This document shows positions 17,200 through 25,526 of a DNA stretch of 35,822 nt, piece by piece. The first letter of the stretch is position 1. The number at the start of each line of letters is the position of its first letter. A program made the translations under genes and the position numbers. Location of the stretch: contig JACCZI010000151.1 of assembly GCA_013696015.1 (NCBI GenBank), positions 1 through 35,822 on the forward strand, given 5' to 3'. The notes below the pieces were generated by a model, which saw nothing but the letters and a program-made list of their open reading frames with translations, made no database searches and was not told where the DNA came from. Source of the stretch: Nocardioidaceae bacterium (GTDB taxonomy: Bacteria; Actinomycetota; Actinomycetes; Propionibacteriales; Nocardioidaceae).

Positions 17200-18834
17200 T
17201 CAGAGGTCGGTGGCGTCGACAATGGAGTAGGCGTAGCCCTGCTCAGCGAGGAATCGCTGCCGGTGCTGGGCGAAGTCTGCGTCCACCGTGTCGCGCGACA
17301 CGACGGTGTAGAACCGAGCCGGGCGGCCGTCACGCTTCGGACGCAGCAGCCGTCCGAGCCGTTGCGCCTCCTCCTGCCGGGATCCGAAGGCGCCGGAGAC
17401 CTGGATCGCCACGCTGGCTTCTGGCAGGTCGATGGAGAAGTTCGCAACCTTGCTGACGACGAGGCGCGGGATGGCTCCCTTCCGGAACTCCGCGAACAGT
17501 CGTTGCCGCTCCCGGACGGTCGTCTCGCCCTTGATCAGGGGCGAGTCGAGGCACTCGGCCAGCTCGTCGAGCTGGTCCAGGTACTGCCCGATGACCAGGG
17601 TCGGCTCGTCGGCGTGGCGGGCGACGAGCCGCTCGACCACGCGTGACTTCGCGTCGCTCGAAGATGCCAGCCGGTAGCGGTCGGCAGGCTCGGCCGTTGC
17701 GTACGCGAGCCGTTCGGAGCTGCTCAGCGTCACGCGGACCTCCACGCACTCGGCAGGGGCGATCCAGCCCTGCGCCTCGATGTCCTTCCACGGTGCGTCG
17801 AACCGCTTGGGTCCGATCAGGCTGAAGACGTCGCCCTCGCGGCCGTCCTCGCGTACTAATGTGGCCGTGAGTCCGATCCGACGGCGGGCCTGCAGGTCGG
17901 CGGTCATCCGGAAGATCGGTGCCGGCAGGAGGTGCACCTCGTCGTAGATGACCAGTCCCCAGTCACGCGCATCCAACAGCTCGAGGTGGGTGTAGACGCC
18001 CCTGCGCCGTGTGGTCATTACCTGGTAGGTCGCCACGGTGACAGGGCGGACCTCCTTGCGGGCACCGGAGTATTCACCGATCTCGTCGTCGGTCAGCGAC
18101 GTCCGGGCCAACAGCTCGTCCCGCCACTGGCGAGCGGCGACGGTGTTGGTGACCAGGATCAGTGTGGTCGAACGCGCGCGGGCCATCGCGGCCACACCGA
18201 CCAGCGTCTTGCCCGCCCCACAGGGCAGCACGACCACACCGGACCCGCCGTGCCAGAAGGACTCCGCCGCCTGTCGCTGGTACGGGCGCAGGGACCAGCC
18301 CTCCTCGCGCAGGTCGATCGGGTGTTGCTCGCCGTCCACATACCCGGCGAGGTCCTCGGCGGGCCAGCCGAGCTTGAGCAGCGCCTGCTTGAGATGTCCC
18401 CGCTCCGACGGGTGGACAGCGACGGTGTCGTCGTCGATGCGTGTGCCCAACAGCGGCGTGATGCGCTTGGCCCGCAGCACCTCCTCGAGCACCGCCCGGT
18501 CGGTGCTGATCAGCACCAGGTGGTGCTCAGGGTCTCGCTCGAGTCGCAGCCGCCCGTAGCGCGCCATCGTCTCGGCAACGTCGACCAGCAACGCGTGCGG
18601 CACGCTGAAGCGGGAGTACTCCATCAGGGTGTCGACTACCTGTTCGGCGTCATGACCGGCGGCCCGCGCGTTCCACAGTCCGAGGGGGGTCAGTCGGTAG
18701 GTGTGGACGTGCTCGGGCGAACGTTCGAGCTCGGCGAACGGCGCTATCGCGCGGCGGCAGGCATCGGCGCCCGAGTGTCCCACCTCCAGCAGCAGCGTCT
18801 TGTCCGACTGGACGATCAGCGGTCCGTCGTTCAC
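17200..18834 (-). CDS. XPB/ERCC3-type DNA repair helicase
   Basis: A 544-residue superfamily 2 helicase like eukaryotic and archaeal XPB. An N-terminal region of about 180 residues is followed by LRPYQRQAAESFWHGGSG, Walker A LPCGAGKT (203-210), DEVH box IYDEVHLLPAP (298-301), the XPB RED motif LVREDGRE (328-330), and C-terminal helicase motifs VSKVANFSIDLPEASV and RQEEAQRLGRLLRPK. It unwinds DNA 3'-5', probably in repair. GTG start in GTGA overlaps the CGNR stop, so the two genes are coupled. The Helicase_C_3 partner often found next to it lies 2.4 kb upstream here. Confidence 0.93.
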   Translation of the reverse strand: MNDGPLIVQSDKTLLLEVGHSGADACRRAIAPFAELERSPEHVHTYRLTPLGLWNARAAGHDAEQVVDTLMEYSRFSVPHALLVDVAETMARYGRLRLERDPEHHLVLISTDRAVLEEVLRAKRITPLLGTRIDDDTVAVHPSERGHLKQALLKLGWPAEDLAGYVDGEQHPIDLREEGWSLRPYQRQAAESFWHGGSGVVVLPCGAGKTLVGVAAMARARSTTLILVTNTVAARQWRDELLARTSLTDDEIGEYSGARKEVRPVTVATYQVMTTRRRGVYTHLELLDARDWGLVIYDEVHLLPAPIFRMTADLQARRRIGLTATLVREDGREGDVFSLIGPKRFDAPWKDIEAQGWIAPAECVEVRVTLSSSERLAYATAEPADRYRLASSSDAKSRVVERLVARHADEPTLVIGQYLDQLDELAECLDSPLIKGETTVRERQRLFAEFRKGAIPRLVVSKVANFSIDLPEASVAIQVSGAFGSRQEEAQRLGRLLRPKRDGRPARFYTVVSRDTVDADFAQHRQRFLAEQGYAYSIVDATDL

Positions 18835-19379
18835 GCGGTGCGTCCGGCGGCCGCACCGGCCTCGGCCCGGCGGCGCGCCCGGTAGGCCGCGACGTTTGCC
18901 CGCGAGGAACAGCGATCGGAGCAGTACCGGCGGGACCGGTTGGGAGAAGTGTCGACGAAGACGTCAGTGCATCCGGTGGTGGCGGAGCAGACGCCGAGGC
19001 GCGTCGGGCTGAGATCGCATACCAGGGTGGCCAGCCCGAGCAGTGACTCGGCGATGAGCAGCTCGGCGACGGAGGAGGACCTGTTGCTCACGTGCAGGTG
19101 CCAGGTCTGGGCGTCGTGACCCGCGATGTAGGGGGTGATCGGGTGCCGGTCGAGCAGGGCGTTCAGTCGCGACACCACCTCGAGTTCGTCGCTCTGAGAC
19201 GATGCCTCGAAGATCGGACGGAGGTCGCGCTGCATCCGCCGCAGTGCGATGGCGTCCCTGTCCGCGAGCTGCGGTATCAGCCACTCGCGGTCAGCCAAGA
19301 ACTCGTGGAGGTCGTCGCCGTCGTTCAGCGGTGCGTTGACGAGCATCGCGGCTCGTTCGGCGTAACGCACAAAGTCCAC
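18831..19379 (-). CDS. ABATE/CGNR zinc-finger domain protein
   Basis: A 182-residue protein with an N-terminal ABATE-like helical domain (MLVNAPLNDGDDLHEFLADR, WLIPQLADRDAIALRRMQ) and a C-terminal CGNR zinc finger: RLGVCSATTGCTDVFVD, then SPNRSRRYCSDRCSSRANVA, giving the C-x5-C and C-x3-C pairs. The name-giving CGNR is CSSR here. Such proteins are thought to bind DNA and regulate genes. The start is GTG 19379, exactly six bases after a TAAGAT -10 hexamer, so the mRNA is probably leaderless. It is coupled to the XPB gene, and may be a regulator or partner of that repair operon. Confidence 0.85.
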   Translation of the reverse strand: MDFVRYAERAAMLVNAPLNDGDDLHEFLADREWLIPQLADRDAIALRRMQRDLRPIFEASSQSDELEVVSRLNALLDRHPITPYIAGHDAQTWHLHVSNRSSSVAELLIAESLLGLATLVCDLSPTRLGVCSATTGCTDVFVDTSPNRSRRYCSDRCSSRANVAAYRARRRAEAGAAAGRTA

Positions 19380-19385
19380 TTGAAG

Positions 19386-19413
19386 ATCTTACGAGCCCCT
19401 CGTGACCTGTAAT
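19386..19413 (-). promoter_or_regulatory. promoter of the CGNR-XPB operon (leaderless)
   Basis: On the minus strand ATTACA (19413-19408), a 16-nt spacer and TAAGAT (19391-19386) precede the GTG at 19379 by exactly six bases. No Shine-Dalgarno is present. Confidence 0.45.
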
Positions 19414-19527
19414 AGGTAAGAGCAGCTCATGTGCCTTACGTCACATCGGTTAGCGGTAACAGATCGATCCGCACGCCCGTTACACAACACAGTCGGTCAC
19501 AAGGACCGCAACCATGAGGAGGAAGAC

Positions 19528-19698
19528 ATGCCTACCGCCTACGAGTCTGTGGCGCGTGAGATTGGCGTGTCCCGGCGAGCCGAGGCGGATGAGGCTGCTC
19601 TTTCCGCGGCGGTTCGACTGGGGGCACGTGAGCGCCGGCTGCAGCGCCGGCTGGAGCGGGTGAACGGGCGCCTCGCCGCCCGTGCCTTCTCGCGCTGA
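19528..19698 (+). CDS. small highly charged ORF, 56 aa
   Basis: Not recognised. MPTAYESVAREIGVSRRAEA begins a protein that continues with many Ala, Arg and Glu residues (RERRLQRRLERVNGRLAARA), probably one or two amphipathic helices. A perfect Shine-Dalgarno (GAGGAGG, 19516-19522) sits 5 nt before the ATG, the best in the window, which argues it is real. It is divergent from the CGNR-XPB operon, and ends 2 nt before the antiporter stop (convergent). The upstream 148 nt include a near-palindrome GTTAGCGGTAAC (19449-19460). GVSRRAEADEA might be a weak helix-turn-helix, but this is not firm. Confidence 0.65.
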   Translation: MPTAYESVAREIGVSRRAEADEAALSAAVRLGARERRLQRRLERVNGRLAARAFSR

Positions 19699-19700
19699 TC

Positions 19701-21209
19701 TCACCGGTCATCGGGCTGGTTGCCGCGTAGCTTGAACGCGGCAACCAGCCGGTCTCGCATGTCCTGACTGGCCAACACGAGTACCTCGTCGCCCGCGAGC
19801 AGCTGAGTGTCACCCCGGACACGCAACAGTTGCGCTTGCCGGAACACGAAGCTGACCCATACGTCGTCGGAGAGGTCGGCCACGTCGGCGATCGGCGCTC
19901 CGTCGGCCGGTGAGCCGGCCTCGACCGTGAAACGGTGAACGCTGTCCGGCTCGTCGCGCACCCGCACGCTGAGATCCCACGGCTCCGGCTCGGTGATACG
20001 CATCGGAATACGCAGTAGCCGCGCGGCGGCGGTGATGCTGCTGCCCTGCACCAACACCGAGAACACCACGGCCACCACGACGACGCCGTACCAGCGCTCA
20101 CCGTCTGGTATCTGACCCAGCAAAAAGCTCCCGAGCAGCAGCGGAACCGCTCCCTTCAGTCCCGCCCACAGCACGAACCCGCGTTCTCGGCTGGAGAGGT
20201 CGAAGGGCAGCAGACACACGCCGATGAGGACTGGGCGCACGACGAAGGCGAGTGTCGCTCCGATGAGCAGGCCCGGTGCCCACACGTCGGTGCGGCTGAG
20301 GGTGGCGAGGTCGATGGTCAACCCGAGGGCCAAGAAGGCCACGATCTCTCCGAGACTTGCCAGGGCGGAGTGGAAGCGCTCGATCTCACCTTTGTACGGC
20401 GCTCGGGCGTCGCCGAGCAGCAGCCCGGCGACGAACACGGCCAGGAAGCCCGAGCCGGACAGGACGGTCGCCGCGCCGAAGACGACCAGACCTCCCGAAA
20501 GCGTACGCAGCGGATACAGTCCTTCGCTGGGCAGTGCGACGCGTCGCATGAATGCGAGCAGTGCCCGTCCGCCGAGCAGTCCGACAGCGCCTCCGACCGC
20601 CATCTGCAGAGCGAAGTCGCCGGCAACGCCGGACAGTGCGCCGGCGCTCACGCCACCAGCGCTGAGCAGCCCCACCATGAGCGCGATCCCGACAGGGTCG
20701 TTCACGCCAGACTCGCCCTCGAGGATGGTGCCGCTGCGACCGGCCGGCTCGCGTTGACCGAGCACCGAGAAGACCACTGCCGGATCGGTGGGTGCAATGG
20801 CGGTGCCGACGAGCAGTGCGACCCACCAGTCCAAGCCGAGGGCGACGTGGGCCAGCACGGCGAGGGCCAGCGTCGTGAGGAACGTCCCGACGACGCCGAC
20901 GGCGACCACCGGTCCCAACGCGCTCCGCATCCGCGGCCAGCCGATGCGCATGCCGCCGTCGAAGAGGATCACCGCAAGGGCAACGGTCACGAGGCGCTCG
21001 ATCGAGCGGTGGGGCACATCGTCCAGCGCGGAGATTAGGTGTGCGCCGAGCGCGGCGGCGACCAGGAACAGGAGAGGGGTCGGCACCCTCACGCGTTCGC
21101 TGAGCCGGTTGGAGAGGACCGCCAGCAAGCCGATCGCGGCGGCGAGAAGGACGAGACCACCGAACGTGGGCAGATCGCTCGTCGACAGGTCGGGTCCGGC
21201 CGATGGCAT
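19701..21209 (-). CDS. CPA-family cation/proton antiporter with RCK_C domain
   Basis: A 502-residue inner-membrane protein. About 12-13 membrane segments cover residues 15-395; conserved antiporter motifs include VILFDGGMRIGW, GTAIAPTDPAVVFSVLG and LEGESGVNDPVGIAL with the Asn-Asp ion-binding pair. After the membrane part a cytosolic TrkA_C (RCK_C) domain follows (about 420-495, SVHRFTVEAGSPADGAPIAD to LLAGDEVLVLASQ). This architecture is that of K+/H+ antiporters of the CvrA/NhaP2 type. ATG 21209 lies six bases after a TAGCGT -10, and 45 nt after the upstream Helicase_C_3 gene, so it has its own promoter. Confidence 0.9.
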   Translation of the reverse strand: MPSAGPDLSTSDLPTFGGLVLLAAAIGLLAVLSNRLSERVRVPTPLLFLVAAALGAHLISALDDVPHRSIERLVTVALAVILFDGGMRIGWPRMRSALGPVVAVGVVGTFLTTLALAVLAHVALGLDWWVALLVGTAIAPTDPAVVFSVLGQREPAGRSGTILEGESGVNDPVGIALMVGLLSAGGVSAGALSGVAGDFALQMAVGGAVGLLGGRALLAFMRRVALPSEGLYPLRTLSGGLVVFGAATVLSGSGFLAVFVAGLLLGDARAPYKGEIERFHSALASLGEIVAFLALGLTIDLATLSRTDVWAPGLLIGATLAFVVRPVLIGVCLLPFDLSSRERGFVLWAGLKGAVPLLLGSFLLGQIPDGERWYGVVVVAVVFSVLVQGSSITAAARLLRIPMRITEPEPWDLSVRVRDEPDSVHRFTVEAGSPADGAPIADVADLSDDVWVSFVFRQAQLLRVRGDTQLLAGDEVLVLASQDMRDRLVAAFKLRGNQPDDR

Positions 21210-21215
21210 CCCGCA

Positions 21216-21221
21216 ACGCTA
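21216..21221 (-). promoter_or_regulatory. -10 element for the leaderless antiporter gene
   Basis: TAGCGT on the minus strand is followed by six bases and the ATG. The site lies in the 45-nt gap after the Helicase_C_3 gene. No Shine-Dalgarno or clear -35. Confidence 0.4.
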
Positions 21222-21254
21222 CCGGTGATGTTGTCTGCAGCGCATGGCTGAGCC

Positions 21255-23258
21255 TTAGGTGTCGGGAGGCCCCAAGGCCATCAGCGGTGCGACGGACCGG
21301 ATGCGGTGCAGCGCAAAACTTCGAGTGCGGTCGGAGCGGTGGTCGTGCCCGGTCAACCAGCCTGCGTCGACGGTCAGGGGATCGACAACTCGCTCGCTGA
21401 GCGTCCCGGCCCGGTCCACGTACGAGAGCCACACGCTGGTCGCGTTCTGCGCCGCCTCTCGCAGCACCGCCAACGTGTCGAGCGCCGTGGCCCGGCCGGT
21501 CCTCGGCCCGGGTCGGAGTGCTGCCGCCTCGTCGCCGGCCCGCACGGCCGCAACCACCGACCTTGCCTCCTCCGCCGTAAGAGACAACCGTGGCGGTTGC
21601 GGGAGTCCTCCCGACGCGCGGACAAGACGGCGAGGCGGTGACGTCCGGTGCGGCGACCCGTCCGGCACCTCTGCGACGGGAGAGTGGCCGCGATCGCGAA
21701 GTCGCTCCAGCACCACATCCGACGTAGCGCGCGCCACGAGCACGGTGGGGGCGACGCGCTGCAGCTGCAGGCCGGCCAGGGCGCGATCGGCAACAAGGGC
21801 GTCGATCTCGGCGACGTCGTCGCTGCGCAGGTAAACCCGGGTACTCCCCACGCGTAGCCGCCCGTGCCGCCTGGCCACGTCGTCGACGAGGTAGGTCAGC
21901 GGCTGCGGCACCGGTGTCGACGAGTGAGCCGCAAGAAAAGCGTGCACCTGGTCGGCCGGCCAGCCGGCGTCGAAGGCGCGGCGCAGCGAGCTCGCCGAGA
22001 AGCGGTAGACGGTGGCGCCGCCACGGGACTCCACGTCGGCCAGCAACGCCAGCGCCAGCGCCAGGTCGCGTTGCAGCGGCCCGGGCGCCACCGCCGTCAG
22101 GTCGGCCTGCAGCAGGACGGTGGCGACCGGACGCGGCAACAATGGCTCGAGTGCGGGGGCCGGGTCGCGCCCGAGCAGCAGGTCAGCGCCGGCCGTTGCC
22201 ATGACTCCGAGTCCGGTGACGCCGAGCCACCGGGCTTCAGTGAGCGTACGTCGCACCAGGGGGTCCCGCAGCGGTGTCCGCCGGGGCCGGTGCCAGGCCA
22301 CCCACGCCACGACCGCATCTTCGGCCAACCGTTGCGGTCGGGCGGATGCAAGCGCCCGCATGGTCAGGGCGCGAACGGCGCCTGCCGATGGGTTCTCGAG
22401 GCCAGGCGCCAGGGCGTTGGTGGGCCGACCGCGTTCGTCGCGCTCGGCCACGAGGGACATGGCACGGGCACTGCTCAGCCACCTTCCGGCCAGCTCCGCC
22501 CAGCGGTCGGCGACCGACCGGTCGGGCCAGCCGTGCGCCGCGGCGCTCGGGAGCCACACGTCGTCGCGGACGTCGCCGGCACGAGCGACCAGTCTAGTGA
22601 CGGCAGTGAGCTCGACGAGGAAGCCGGCCTGCTCCTCAGACACGTCGAGCCTGGCCCCGACTGCCCGGACGTCGCGGACGCCGACGCCCCCGCTCCGCAG
22701 CACGGCCGGTGGCTCGAGCGCCCAGGCATCGAGCACGGTCTCGACCTGGCGGACGACCTCGAACGCCGCGCCAGCGGCTGCGGCGTCCACCGCGGCGAGC
22801 TCGGCTCGCGGACCGGCCAGCGCCGGGACCTGCATCGAGTGCCCGACACTCTCACCGGAGTCGAGGGGACCCAGCACCTGGTGCACCGCTCGCGTCACGC
22901 GCAGGGATGAGCTCGGTCCCCACACGAGCGCCAGCTGCCCCAACGCGGTCACGGCGCGAGCAACGGCGTCCGGCTCGGCGGCGACGTCGTCCTGCACCAC
23001 CTCGATGGTGACGGGGTGGTCGCGACCCGTCATTGCAGAGAGCACCGCCAGGTGCAGGCAGTCCAGTGAGTCAACGACCCGGCGCACGGAAGCAGGGTCA
23101 CCTACCCGTGACGCCAGCTGGGTCATGTCCACCGGGATGGGGCGCGCCAGGTCTGGCCGGGCGATCAGCAGAGCACCCAGCGAGTCGTCGTCGCGGTCGC
23201 GCAGCGCAGCGGCGAGCGTTCGCGGTCCGGTACGCGATGCGGCGTCACCTTGAATCAT
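21255..23258 (-). CDS. helicase-associated (Helicase_C_3) protein with C-terminal WYL domain
   Basis: A 667-residue protein of the family annotated as helicase C-terminal domain-containing or helicase-associated, usually found next to XPB in actinobacteria. It lacks Walker motifs. The Helicase_C_3 part (about 380-530) includes ATVLLQADLTAVAPGPLQ, then TYRFSASSLRRAFDAG-like sequence (VYRFSASSLRRAFDAG) and LTYLVDDVARRHGRLRVG. The last 70 residues form a WYL-type module (VWLSYVDRAGTLSERVVDPL, WLTGHDHRSDRTRSFALHRI), a possible nucleic-acid or ligand sensor. ATG 23258 is chosen because a TACCGT -10 ends 7 nt before it; a GTG at 23267 would overlap that promoter. Confidence 0.85.
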   Translation of the reverse strand: MIQGDAASRTGPRTLAAALRDRDDDSLGALLIARPDLARPIPVDMTQLASRVGDPASVRRVVDSLDCLHLAVLSAMTGRDHPVTIEVVQDDVAAEPDAVARAVTALGQLALVWGPSSSLRVTRAVHQVLGPLDSGESVGHSMQVPALAGPRAELAAVDAAAAGAAFEVVRQVETVLDAWALEPPAVLRSGGVGVRDVRAVGARLDVSEEQAGFLVELTAVTRLVARAGDVRDDVWLPSAAAHGWPDRSVADRWAELAGRWLSSARAMSLVAERDERGRPTNALAPGLENPSAGAVRALTMRALASARPQRLAEDAVVAWVAWHRPRRTPLRDPLVRRTLTEARWLGVTGLGVMATAGADLLLGRDPAPALEPLLPRPVATVLLQADLTAVAPGPLQRDLALALALLADVESRGGATVYRFSASSLRRAFDAGWPADQVHAFLAAHSSTPVPQPLTYLVDDVARRHGRLRVGSTRVYLRSDDVAEIDALVADRALAGLQLQRVAPTVLVARATSDVVLERLRDRGHSPVAEVPDGSPHRTSPPRRLVRASGGLPQPPRLSLTAEEARSVVAAVRAGDEAAALRPGPRTGRATALDTLAVLREAAQNATSVWLSYVDRAGTLSERVVDPLTVDAGWLTGHDHRSDRTRSFALHRIRSVAPLMALGPPDT

Positions 23259-23265
23259 CACCGCC

Positions 23266-23275
23266 ACGGTAATCT
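23266..23275. promoter_or_regulatory. overlapping divergent -10 elements
   Basis: On the minus strand TACCGT (23271-23266) serves the Helicase_C_3 gene (leaderless ATG at 23258). On the plus strand TAATCT (23270-23275) is a -10 for the ABC operon, giving a leader of about 19 nt with GAGGGGG. The two hexamers share two bases, so both promoters could hardly be occupied at once. Confidence 0.35.
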
Positions 23276-23300
23276 GCGTCGCGAATCGAGGGGGTCTGCG

Positions 23301-24251
23301 TTGGCGGTCATCGAGGCGCGCGGGTTGAGCAAGGCGTACGGCGGCAAGACGGCCGTGGTGGACCTGTCATTCCGGGTCGAGCCGGGCAGCGTCACGGGCT
23401 TCCTCGGGCCGAATGGCTCCGGTAAGTCAACCACGATGCGGCTGATGCTGGGGCTGGACAACGGCACCGGCACCACCACGTTCGACGGGCGGGAGTTCCG
23501 AGAGCTCGACGAGCCGATGCGCCAGGTCGGTGCGCTGCTCGAAGCCAAGCCGTTCCACCCCACCCGCAAGGCGCGCAACCACCTCCGGGTGCTGGCGGCC
23601 GCCAACGGCATCCCGGACTCACGGATCGACGACGTGCTGGAGCTGGTCGGTCTCACGTCGGTCAGCAGGGGCAAGCCCAAGAGTTTCTCCCTCGGCATGG
23701 GACAGCGCCTCGGCATCGCGGCAGCGCTCCTCGGCGATCCGCACACCCTGATCCTCGACGAGCCGTCGAATGGCCTGGACCCCCAGGGCATCAACTGGTT
23801 GCGCAAGCTGCTGCGACAGCTCGCGTCGGAGGGCCGTGCGATCTTCGTCTCCAGCCATCTGCTGTCCGAGATGGCGCTTCTCGCCGACCAGCTCGTGGTG
23901 ATCGGCCGTGGCCACCTGATCACCAGCGGCCCGGTCGCGGAGTTCGTCTCCTCCAGCACCCGCACCAGCGTCATCGTGCGCAGCCCCGACATGGACCGGC
24001 TGGCGCCGCTGCTGGCCGAGCGTGGCGGGTACGTCGTGACATCCCCGGACGCGTCGTACGCGGTGACCGGGCTCAGCCAGGAGCAGGTCGGCGACTCCGC
24101 CCACGAGGTCGGGGCCCGGCTGTACGAGCTTATGACTCGCTCCGCGACGCTGGAGGAGGCGTTCCTCGACGCCACCGGCCTCTCCGAGGAGTTCGTCGGC
24201 CACCCCCGCGACGGAGAACCGCACCTAGCACCGCCTTCGGGGCAGTCGTGA
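23301..24251 (+). CDS. ABC transporter ATP-binding protein
   Basis: A 316-residue ATPase of an ABC-2 type exporter. Walker A is GPNGSGKST (36-44), the signature is SLGMGQRLGIAAALLG, Walker B is LILDEPSNGLDPQG, and the switch His is in FVSSHLLSEM. A C-terminal extension of about 100 residues is typical of the drug/bacitracin-type exporters (DrrA/CcmA-like). The TTG start at 23301 has GAGGGGG upstream at suitable spacing and matches the family N-terminus (VIEARGLSKAYGGKTAVV). Its stop overlaps the permease start by GTGA. The exported substrate is unknown. Confidence 0.92.
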   Translation: MAVIEARGLSKAYGGKTAVVDLSFRVEPGSVTGFLGPNGSGKSTTMRLMLGLDNGTGTTTFDGREFRELDEPMRQVGALLEAKPFHPTRKARNHLRVLAAANGIPDSRIDDVLELVGLTSVSRGKPKSFSLGMGQRLGIAAALLGDPHTLILDEPSNGLDPQGINWLRKLLRQLASEGRAIFVSSHLLSEMALLADQLVVIGRGHLITSGPVAEFVSSSTRTSVIVRSPDMDRLAPLLAERGGYVVTSPDASYAVTGLSQEQVGDSAHEVGARLYELMTRSATLEEAFLDATGLSEEFVGHPRDGEPHLAPPSGQS

Positions 24252-25054
24252 CCGCCGCGCTCCGCTACGAATGGCGACGGCTCTGGACGATTCGCTCGAC
24301 GTACTGGCTCATCGGCGCGACGCTGGTCGCCCAAGGCGTCTTCTGCTTCATCGCGGCCGCGAACTCCCCCTCGATCGGGTCGTTCTTCGACGCCGAGGAG
24401 GTGGTCAGCGCCATCGTGAGCCTCGGCGCCTCGTACGGTGTCTCGCCACTGTTCAGCGCCTACATCATCGGCCTGATCGGCGTCTTCAGCTTCGGCCACG
24501 AGTACCGCCACGGCATGATCCGAGCCACGCTCACTGCGTTGCCCAGCCGCACGGCAGTGTTCGTCGCCAAGGCGCTCACAACGGCTGTGCTTGCGGCGCT
24601 GCTGGCCCTCGCCTGCGCACTCATCGGGCTCGCAGCAGCGGCCCTGTACATCGACACCCGCGGAGCTCTGACCAGCGGGGCGGTCTGGGGCGTCATCGTC
24701 GGGCTCGTGCTCTTTACGACGCTGTTCGGACTCTGCGGGATGGCAACCGCGGCGTTGCTGCGCAACCAGACCGGCGCCGTTGCGGTGATGCTGCTGTTCC
24801 CCTCCGTCATCGAGGCAGTGGTGCGGTTGCTGCTGATCCTGGTGTCGCGGGGTGGCAACGACGCCAACATGCTCGCGCGCTTCCTGCCGTTCGACGCGGG
24901 ATCGCAGATGTTCGCCCGACCGGCGGCCGACGTGATCGCCGACGTGCTGGGGTACGACCCGTTCGGCGCCGTCGGGGGTGGCATCGTCCTCACCCTGTTC
25001 ACCTGCGTCCTGGTGGCAGCCGCGCTGGCTCTGTTCCTGCAACGCGATGCCTGA
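24248..25054 (+). CDS. ABC-2 type exporter permease
   Basis: A 268-residue membrane protein with six predicted segments: WLIGATLVAQGVFCFIA, a segment around SPLFSAYIIGLIGVFSF, AVLAALLALACALIGLAAA, AVWGVIVGLVLFTTLFGLC, AVAVMLLFPSVIEAVVRLLL, and IVLTLFTCVLVAAALALF at the end. FGHEYRHGMIRATLTALPSR is the conserved cytosolic loop that contacts the ATPase in this family. GTG start overlaps the ATPase stop by 4 nt; its 3' end overlaps the PemK-like gene by 8 nt, so three genes form one unit. Confidence 0.88.
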   Translation: MTAALRYEWRRLWTIRSTYWLIGATLVAQGVFCFIAAANSPSIGSFFDAEEVVSAIVSLGASYGVSPLFSAYIIGLIGVFSFGHEYRHGMIRATLTALPSRTAVFVAKALTTAVLAALLALACALIGLAAAALYIDTRGALTSGAVWGVIVGLVLFTTLFGLCGMATAALLRNQTGAVAVMLLFPSVIEAVVRLLLILVSRGGNDANMLARFLPFDAGSQMFARPAADVIADVLGYDPFGAVGGGIVLTLFTCVLVAAALALFLQRDA

Positions 25055-25460
25055 GCGACGTGAGGACGAGCCGGCTCCGGAGGTGTCGTACGCCCCGAAC
25101 CTCGACGACGGGCGGCCCGACCCAGGAGAGATTGTCTGGGCGTGGGTGCCGTACGAGGACGACCCGTCTCGCGGTAAGGACCGGCCGGTGCTCATCGTGG
25201 GCCGCGAGGACGACATGCTGCTCGGGCTGATGCTTACGAGCAAGGACCATGACCGCGACGCGGCGGACGAGGCGCGCTGGGGTCGCTTCTGGTTCGACAT
25301 CGGATCGGGCGACTGGGACGCCCGGCGCCGTCCCAGCGAGGTCCGCGTCGACGTGGTGCTGCGCCTCGACCCGGACCGAATGCGCCGCGAGGGTGCGGTG
25401 CTGGACCGGGCCACCTTCGACGCCGTGGTGGCCGAGGTCAGCCGGCGCGCTGGCGCTTGA
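25047..25460 (+). CDS. PemK/MazF-like family protein
   Basis: A 137-residue protein matching an actinobacterial branch of the PemK/MazF family: PDPGEIVWAWVPYEDDPSRG, KDRPVLIVGREDDMLLGLML, TSKDHDRD, then WFDIGSGDWDARRRPSEVR and VDVVLRLDPDRM. The MazF-typical elements are G-E-I-V-W, the RPVLIVG strand and the T-S strand. Whether it still cuts RNA is open. No antitoxin-like gene lies on either side; it is the third gene of the ABC unit, with an 8-nt overlap. The 25 N-terminal residues are acidic and probably disordered. Confidence 0.78.
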   Translation: MPERREDEPAPEVSYAPNLDDGRPDPGEIVWAWVPYEDDPSRGKDRPVLIVGREDDMLLGLMLTSKDHDRDAADEARWGRFWFDIGSGDWDARRRPSEVRVDVVLRLDPDRMRREGAVLDRATFDAVVAEVSRRAGA

Positions 25461-25526
25461 GCCGCTTCACCGGCGGAGCCATGTGCATGCGTCAGAAGTC
25501 TCGGATGGTCGCAGCGGTTTGGGCGG

